A DNA stretch of 12,156 nt from Bacteroidales bacterium UBA5266 (GTDB taxonomy: Bacteria; Bacteroidota; Bacteroidia; Bacteroidales; WCHB1-69), in the NCBI GenBank assembly GCA_002411545.1, contig DHTG01000033.1, positions 1 through 12,156 of the forward strand. Reading direction: 5' to 3'. Both the position numbers and the translations under genes were made by a program. Every line of letters starts with the position of its first letter. The stretch's first letter is position 1. This document shows positions 8,275 to 12,156 of this stretch, piece by piece. The notes under the pieces are model-generated. The model saw only the letters and a list, made by a program, of their open reading frames with translations, was not told the origin of the DNA and searched no databases.

Positions 8275-9111
8275 ATGTTTAATTTAAAGAGTACTACAAA
8301 TAATCTAATATTAATTTTACTATTGATTTTCGGATATGGTTATGCACAAGATGTTTCATATGAATATAGTAATGAAGGTGTTAATAAATTCGATGATAAC
8401 GGCAGACAAGGAGTTTGGCTTATCTACAATAAGATTGACAGTGTAGTTATATCCATGCATCATTTCGTTAATGATACTTTACAAGGTTATTTTGAATGTT
8501 ATTTTAATAATGGACAAATATCAGAAAAAGGTTATTATAAAGAGGGAAAATTGGACAGTATAGTAATAGCATATTGGAGTAATGGTATGATAAGGGCGGA
8601 AATACCATTTTCGGAAGGAAAATTAAACGGAGTTGCAACTTCTTACGATGAAAATGGAAACATTGTATTGAGAAACAGGTATTTTAATGGCAAGAAGGAC
8701 ACAATGTATGGTTTTGAAATTTTTAACCCATTATACTATTCGGATTATTTACATCCGAGTTATATAAAATCTTATCTAATAATGGAAAGTAACAAGTATT
8801 TTAGTCCAATTAAAATACTTCATGATACAGTGTATAAATATATTTCAGAAACACTAACTTATGTAGAAATCTACAAAAACGGGATTTTGTGTAAACAGAC
8901 GCAATTGAATAATGGTTATGTTTATAAGGATATTTATTTTACAAACAATAAAGTAGATAAAATGAATATCTATTATGAAAACAGTAACATGGTTCGATAT
9001 GAAATTTTCAAATGTCAAGATCAAAAGAATTATCTTTGGATGGGATGTTACCATATAAAAGTATACGATTTAAAAGGAATTTTAAAATACGAATTTGAGA
9101 AGATTTATTAA
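8275..9111 (+). CDS. Secreted MORN/YwqK-like repeat protein, putative immunity protein (paralog 1)
   Basis: This 278-residue protein has a Sec signal peptide: a hydrophobic LILILLLIFGYGYA run, with cleavage likely near residue 24-25, before DVSYEY. The mature part has degenerate MORN_2/YwqK-type repeats of the pattern YxxNGxIxxKGxYKxGKLD, clearest at residues ~75-140 (YFNNGQISEKGYYKEGKLDS, SNGMIRAEIPFSEGKLNGVA, DENGNIVLRNRYFNGKKD). YwqK-family repeat proteins are often annotated as antitoxins next to polymorphic toxins. The gene begins 15 bases after the second toxin stop, so both are probably on one transcript. The next gene is a tandem duplicate: residues ~45-110 are nearly the same in both proteins, whereas the C-terminal halves are strongly diverged. 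Immunity is inferred from position and family; a free-standing envelope protein is possible. Confidence 0.75.
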   Translation: MFNLKSTTNNLILILLLIFGYGYAQDVSYEYSNEGVNKFDDNGRQGVWLIYNKIDSVVISMHHFVNDTLQGYFECYFNNGQISEKGYYKEGKLDSIVIAYWSNGMIRAEIPFSEGKLNGVATSYDENGNIVLRNRYFNGKKDTMYGFEIFNPLYYSDYLHPSYIKSYLIMESNKYFSPIKILHDTVYKYISETLTYVEIYKNGILCKQTQLNNGYVYKDIYFTNNKVDKMNIYYENSNMVRYEIFKCQDQKNYLWMGCYHIKVYDLKGILKYEFEKIY

Positions 9112-9125
9112 AATATTACAGTACA

Positions 9126-9992
9126 ATGTTGTATATAAAGAGTATGGTTTTGAGTGATTTTTTTTTAAGAATTAATAAGTCATTGCTTTTATTACTGTTT
9201 CTAACAGTAAAATTAAGTTTTACTCAAAATGTAACAATCGCTTCTCTATTTGACAGGGATAGTGTTAACCGTTTTGATTATAAAGGTAAACAAGGCGTTT
9301 GGGTAGTTTACGATACAATTGACAGTGTCGTTTTATCTATGCATCATTTCATTAATGATACTTTACAAGGTTATTTCGAGTGTTATTACTATAGTGGGCA
9401 AATATCGGAAAAAGGATATTATAAAAATGGACTATTGGACAGTGTATTAATTGTGTATTGGAGAGATTATGTAGTCAATCTGAATTTTAATGAGGGTAAA
9501 CTAAATGGTGTAATATCAGCATTGAAAAATGGTAATCAAATTGTTTATCGATTAAAATATAACAATGATTCTTTAGATACTAACTATGAATTTAAGGTGT
9601 ATAACAGAGACTTGATGTCAGATTATGTAGATCAATGGTACATAAAATCCAAATTGGAACGGTATGTTGAAAATAGTTTTCGTTTTATTACTGCACTAAT
9701 GATTAATATATCGAAGAACCGAACGTTATATAAAATATATAAAAATGATTTACTGTTTGAAGAATATTATTTCAATAACAACAAAATATATTATCAACTT
9801 ATGTATAAAGATGGTATAATAAAAGAAAAATATGTATACTTCAAAAACATGGACAGAATAAGAGAAAGTTATTCCTATTACGAAAATCCTGTCTTAGATT
9901 GTAACTGTTTACCATTTGAAAAATGCTGGGATTATAGAAAATATAACCGTCGAGGGAAACTAATAAAAGAAAAAAAATATGAAATAAAATAG
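9126..9992 (+). CDS. Secreted MORN/YwqK-like repeat protein, putative immunity protein (paralog 2)
   Basis: This 288-residue protein is a tandem paralog of the gene before it, 14 bases downstream. ATG 9126 is used here; ATG 9144 is an equally good in-frame alternative, and either start leaves a signal peptide (KSLLLLLFLTVKLSF, cleavage near TQ). The block GVWVVYDTIDSVVLSMHHF and the following NDTLQGYFECY and GQISEKGYYKNG match paralog 1 almost residue for residue. From about residue 150 on only weak similarity is left. The C-terminal part holds a CNCLPFEKC stretch not present in paralog 1. Conserved front and diverged back suggest that the C-terminal half carries specificity, for instance against another tip variant. 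The function is not established. Confidence 0.72.
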   Translation: MLYIKSMVLSDFFLRINKSLLLLLFLTVKLSFTQNVTIASLFDRDSVNRFDYKGKQGVWVVYDTIDSVVLSMHHFINDTLQGYFECYYYSGQISEKGYYKNGLLDSVLIVYWRDYVVNLNFNEGKLNGVISALKNGNQIVYRLKYNNDSLDTNYEFKVYNRDLMSDYVDQWYIKSKLERYVENSFRFITALMINISKNRTLYKIYKNDLLFEEYYFNNNKIYYQLMYKDGIIKEKYVYFKNMDRIRESYSYYENPVLDCNCLPFEKCWDYRKYNRRGKLIKEKKYEIK

Positions 9993-10016
9993 GTGTTATT
10001 GTTTCAATTGCTGCTG

Positions 10017-10060
10017 TGCAAATTACGCTGTAAAATAAAAAAAAGGTTCGAATATTTGAA
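10017..10060 (+). repeat. Post-immunity AT-rich repeat, copy 2
   Basis: It is related to 4760-4804: tgcaaattacg, an A-rich run, then ggttcgaatatttg. It sits ~25 bases after the second immunity gene, in the same relative place as copy 1 after the first. The rest of the gap to 10180 is AT-rich and shows nothing else I can name. No copy was found after the third immunity gene at 11796. Confidence 0.65.
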
Positions 10061-10180
10061 TGAGTGCTGAAAAGAGAAAGATAGGAATTGAATCAAAAGG
10101 ATTATTTTTAAATAAATAGATGAATAACGAAATAAATCGATTTCTAACCCAAATATGCGAAACAATAAAAAACAACAAAA

Positions 10181-11212
10181 ATGCATAGTAACCTAAGAAC
10201 TAATCCATTGAAAATCACGAGGACGGAACTCCTCCCCATTTATTCGTATGGCTGTTTGAATTTTACATTAAGGTACTCATGCTTTCCGCTTCGCTCCAAG
10301 TGGGGAGGTAGGGAGGGGTGGATGGACGAGGAAACAGGACTGTATTACTATGGAATGCGATACTACGCAGCTTGGCTCTGTAGGTTTGTGAGTGTGGATC
10401 CTCTACAATTTGAATATCCGGAATTGACTCCGTTCCAGTATGCCAGTAATAGATGTATAACAGGAATTGATTTAGATGGTGCAGAGTTTTATTATTCATC
10501 AAGTGGAAAATATTTGAGACAGGGGAGTGATAAAAATTCGAATAACATATATATTGAACAAAAAAATATAAAAGAGATTTTTACTTTTCGACCTGCCATT
10601 GATAGAATTGCAAGGCAAGTGGGAAAGCCGACACAGACTTATGAAAGTAAATATGAAATCAAGGAAGAATTATCTTATATTCAGCTTGCCCCATGGATCT
10701 CAAAAGCTTTTGAAGAATTAAAATTAGGAGTGAAAGAAGGAACTGGGAATAATCAAACAAGTCCCATAAAATATTTAAACTACGAAGGAGTCCAAAAAAA
10801 TATGAGAGCCTTAAAAGAAGAAAAACCATGGTGTGCTGCTTTTGTTAATTATGTATTAGAAGAGTCTGGATATGTAGGTGAATCCATTAATCCATTAGCT
10901 GTTGAAAATTGGAATGGAACATGGCGAATATGGGAAAGAGGATATGAAATAGATAAACCAAGTTATGGAGCTATAGTAACTTTTGGAGATACTCACATGG
11001 GGTTTGTTGTTGGAATAAGTGAAAATGGGAAAAAATTATTGGTGCTTGGAGGAAATCAAGATGATGAAGTTAATGTTAGTGAATATACTATAAAAAATAA
11101 TTTTAAATACTTTTTACCGGAAGGTTATATCCCAAAGGAATTTGAGAGTAACGAAGAATTTTTAAAGCAATCTTATCAAGGAACAGTTAAAAATGGAGGG
11201 AACACACAATGA
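10181..11212 (+). CDS. Orphan RHS cassette: short RHS core fused to a TIGR02594/CHAP-like amidase tip
   Basis: The first 47 of 343 residues come from non-RHS repeat DNA (SKWGGREGW is palindromic repeat translated). ATG 10322 is an alternative start that would drop them. RHS homology begins at DEETGLYYYGM (10325) and ends at IDLDG (residues 96-100). The tip fits the TIGR02594 family, CHAP/NlpC-P60-like amidases: an APWIS motif near residue 168, the catalytic-type Cys218 in KPWCAAFVNY, the PSYGAIVTFG strand, His272 in THMGFVVG, and Asn292 in LGGNQ. Such domains cut peptide bonds in peptidoglycan, so the likely target is the cell wall in the periplasm. All three catalytic-type residues are present, so the domain looks active. 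With almost no YD shell the protein cannot enclose its tip, which suggests a silent cassette or one that needs recombination with a full-length gene. The stop overlaps the next ATG by 4 bases. Confidence 0.85.
   Translation: MHSNLRTNPLKITRTELLPIYSYGCLNFTLRYSCFPLRSKWGGREGWMDEETGLYYYGMRYYAAWLCRFVSVDPLQFEYPELTPFQYASNRCITGIDLDGAEFYYSSSGKYLRQGSDKNSNNIYIEQKNIKEIFTFRPAIDRIARQVGKPTQTYESKYEIKEELSYIQLAPWISKAFEELKLGVKEGTGNNQTSPIKYLNYEGVQKNMRALKEEKPWCAAFVNYVLEESGYVGESINPLAVENWNGTWRIWERGYEIDKPSYGAIVTFGDTHMGFVVGISENGKKLLVLGGNQDDEVNVSEYTIKNNFKYFLPEGYIPKEFESNEEFLKQSYQGTVKNGGNTQ
10231..10238 (+). repeat. GGGGAG repeat, copy C left arm
   Basis: CCTCCCCA is the exact inverse of TGGGGAGG at 10301-10308. The pair encloses ~62 bases that include cttccgcttcgctccaag. 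It is short, and it is supported mainly by the stronger right arm. Confidence 0.5.
10301..10320 (+). repeat. GGGGAG repeat, copy C right arm at the start of RHS homology
   Basis: TGGGGAGGTAGGGAGGGGTG resembles the right part of copy B (ggggaggttaggaggggctg) with few differences and the same orientation. RHS homology starts at 10325, only a few bases later. Thus two separate displaced cassettes resume RHS homology beside the same repeat type. Confidence 0.75.
10325..10480 (+). repeat. RHS core copy 3 (5' truncated)
   Basis: It encodes residues from DEETG to IDLDG of the core found at 3327-3506 and 7372-7551; the YKYCGKER part is missing. This ~156-base stretch is the only RHS DNA in the cassette and could serve as the homology for recombination with a complete RHS gene. 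Confidence 0.85.
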
Positions 11213-11796
11213 AAAAAATATTTTATTGGATTGCGTTGCTATTTCTTGGGTGTACTAGCAAAAATACAAATAGCGTTTTGCAAGAGAACAATTTAAATGA
11301 TACCATTAGCTTGTATTCTATTGAAAAATCAGAGGAAACAATGAGAATGGAAATAAGAAATGCTAATGATTCTATATATGAGTGGAGAAGGAAGGAAATA
11401 ACGGATTTCTGTGAATTATTTATAGATGCTTTAAAATCAAAAGAATTAAAGAAAATTGAAGATAAAATTGAGTTTCCTCTTTCTGTGGAGTGCTTTGTAA
11501 ATAAAGAAAAGGGGGAAATAATAGATAAAAGCGAATTTATGCTATATTCTGATAGTATATTTGACAATTCCTTTTATAGAGAAATGGAAGAGTTTGTAAA
11601 GGCTTTGAAAAAAAGTACTAAGATTTATGATTACCAAATAGGTTATGATTTAAGAGAAGAAGATTTTTTTACATTAGGGTCGAATTATGTTAGATTTAGT
11701 CCCAGAGATTCTTTATATGATGAATATGCTATAATATGCCGATTTGAGAAACGTAATGGCAGATATAAATTAATTCTTGTATTTTGCGCAGGATAA
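11209..11796 (+). CDS. Putative immunity lipoprotein for the amidase tip
   Basis: This 195-residue protein has a lipoprotein signal peptide (KK at 2-3, hydrophobic run, lipobox LFLGC with Cys15). The residues after the Cys are not acidic, which fits a periplasm-facing anchor. The ATG overlaps the toxin stop as ATGA, so coupled translation is expected. The mature part has a charged helical segment (SEETMRMEIRNANDSIYEWR) and then a pattern FIDALKSKELKKIEDKIEFP...KSEFMLYSDSIFD. That pattern reminds me of NTF2-like/SnoaL-type small domains, but I do not assign the family. A periplasmic anchor is just where protection against a peptidoglycan amidase would be needed. Immunity is inferred from the overlap and location. 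I see no motif showing how it would block the enzyme. Confidence 0.75.
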   Translation: MKKIFYWIALLFLGCTSKNTNSVLQENNLNDTISLYSIEKSEETMRMEIRNANDSIYEWRRKEITDFCELFIDALKSKELKKIEDKIEFPLSVECFVNKEKGEIIDKSEFMLYSDSIFDNSFYREMEEFVKALKKSTKIYDYQIGYDLREEDFFTLGSNYVRFSPRDSLYDEYAIICRFEKRNGRYKLILVFCAG

Positions 11797-11834
11797 TTGG
11801 TACTGAATTCTATGGATAAAATACAATTATAAGA

Positions 11835-12156
11835 ATGTATAAACATTATACCTTAAACCAAAATGATTGTGATACCCAATCCCCGCACTATAACACCCCG
11901 CAGGTGGTGGATATGGATGTGCTGGGAAGACCTTTCCAAACCAAAGATGATAACGGTAACACTACAACGCATGAATTTTATACAACCCATAACCAATTGG
12001 ATATTACAGGCAGAATTGTGCAGGTTACCGATGCCTTAGAACGTATAATGACGGTAAATGTATATGCCTTGAGCGAAAAACACCAATTAAAGGTACAAAA
12101 CATTGACAGTGCTACCCGTTGGATGCTCAACGATACCCTTGGCAATCCACGCTATG
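11835..12156 (+). pseudogene. Fourth RHS fragment, 5' truncated, running off the right edge
   Basis: From ATG 11835 the frame stays open to the window end (107 codons); an in-frame stop lies just before, at 11817-11819. RHS homology begins at LNQNDCDTQSPHYN (~11850) and continues through TPQVVDMDVLGRPF, ITGRIVQVTDAL, and QNIDSATRWMLNDTLGNPRY. It aligns with ~5640-5943 of the second RHS gene and ~1515-1875 of the first, in both of which this region is deep inside the protein. There is no promoter match, no palindromic repeat at this junction and no N-terminal shell, so it is probably another displaced cassette. If the frame continues to an RHS core and tip beyond the window, it may be an orphan toxin and not a dead gene. 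Confidence 0.75.

Noticed and set aside
10088..10110. Promoter for the third cassette
   Set aside because: TATTTTTA is one base off the -7 consensus, but the nearest TTG is only 12 bases upstream, too close. No convincing promoter was found, which fits a silent cassette.
1..12156. CRISPR array, tRNA or rRNA genes, integrase or transposase
   Set aside because: No regularly spaced repeats, no cloverleaf or rRNA motifs and no recombinase reading frame were seen on either strand.

Overview
The window looks like Bacteroidota DNA, probably Flavobacteriia or a close relative. The genome is AT-rich, Shine-Dalgarno sequences are weak or absent, two lipoproteins and two Sec-type signal peptides are present, and one promoter fits the Bacteroidota TAnnTTTG consensus. 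Genus cannot be fixed from the sequence. Every recognisable gene lies on the + strand and belongs to one theme: an array of RHS/YD-repeat (Tc-toxin BC-type) polymorphic toxin cassettes, each followed by small exported proteins that look like immunity factors.

Layout. (1) Positions 3-4229 hold the 3' part of a large Tc-type TcB-TcC fusion whose start lies upstream of the window. It ends in an RHS core and a variable tip carrying a JAB/JAMM-like HxHP...SxxD signature; the tip overlaps a lipoprotein gene (4222-4731). (2) After a short gap with a conserved AT-rich repeat and a pair of inverted GGGGAG-type palindromic repeats, a second RHS gene (4933-8259) begins part-way into the TcB/TcC homology. 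It ends in a tip I do not recognise and is followed by two tandem-duplicated, secreted MORN/YwqK-like proteins (8275-9111 and 9126-9992). (3) After another copy of the AT-rich repeat, a third, extremely shortened cassette (10181-11212) keeps only the last ~50 residues of the RHS core plus a TIGR02594/CHAP-like (NlpC/P60-type) amidase tip. It overlaps a lipoprotein gene (11209-11796) by ATGA. (4) At 11835 another RHS fragment starts abruptly in mid-repeat and runs off the right edge.

How it may work. In each cassette the RHS/YD shell would enclose the C-terminal tip, and the RHS core would cut the tip free. The downstream exported proteins would protect the producer. The GC-richer, conserved RHS DNA alternates with AT-rich, unique tip/immunity DNA, as expected for a locus that swaps tips by recombination. 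Cassettes 2-4 look like displaced or silent tips kept behind the main gene. Unusual points are the Tc-type carrier paired with immunity-like genes, the fact that all four candidate immunity proteins are exported, and palindromic repeats sitting at the exact points where the displaced cassettes resume RHS homology, one of them bringing a promoter and start codon. No RNA genes, CRISPR arrays, integrases or transposases were seen.
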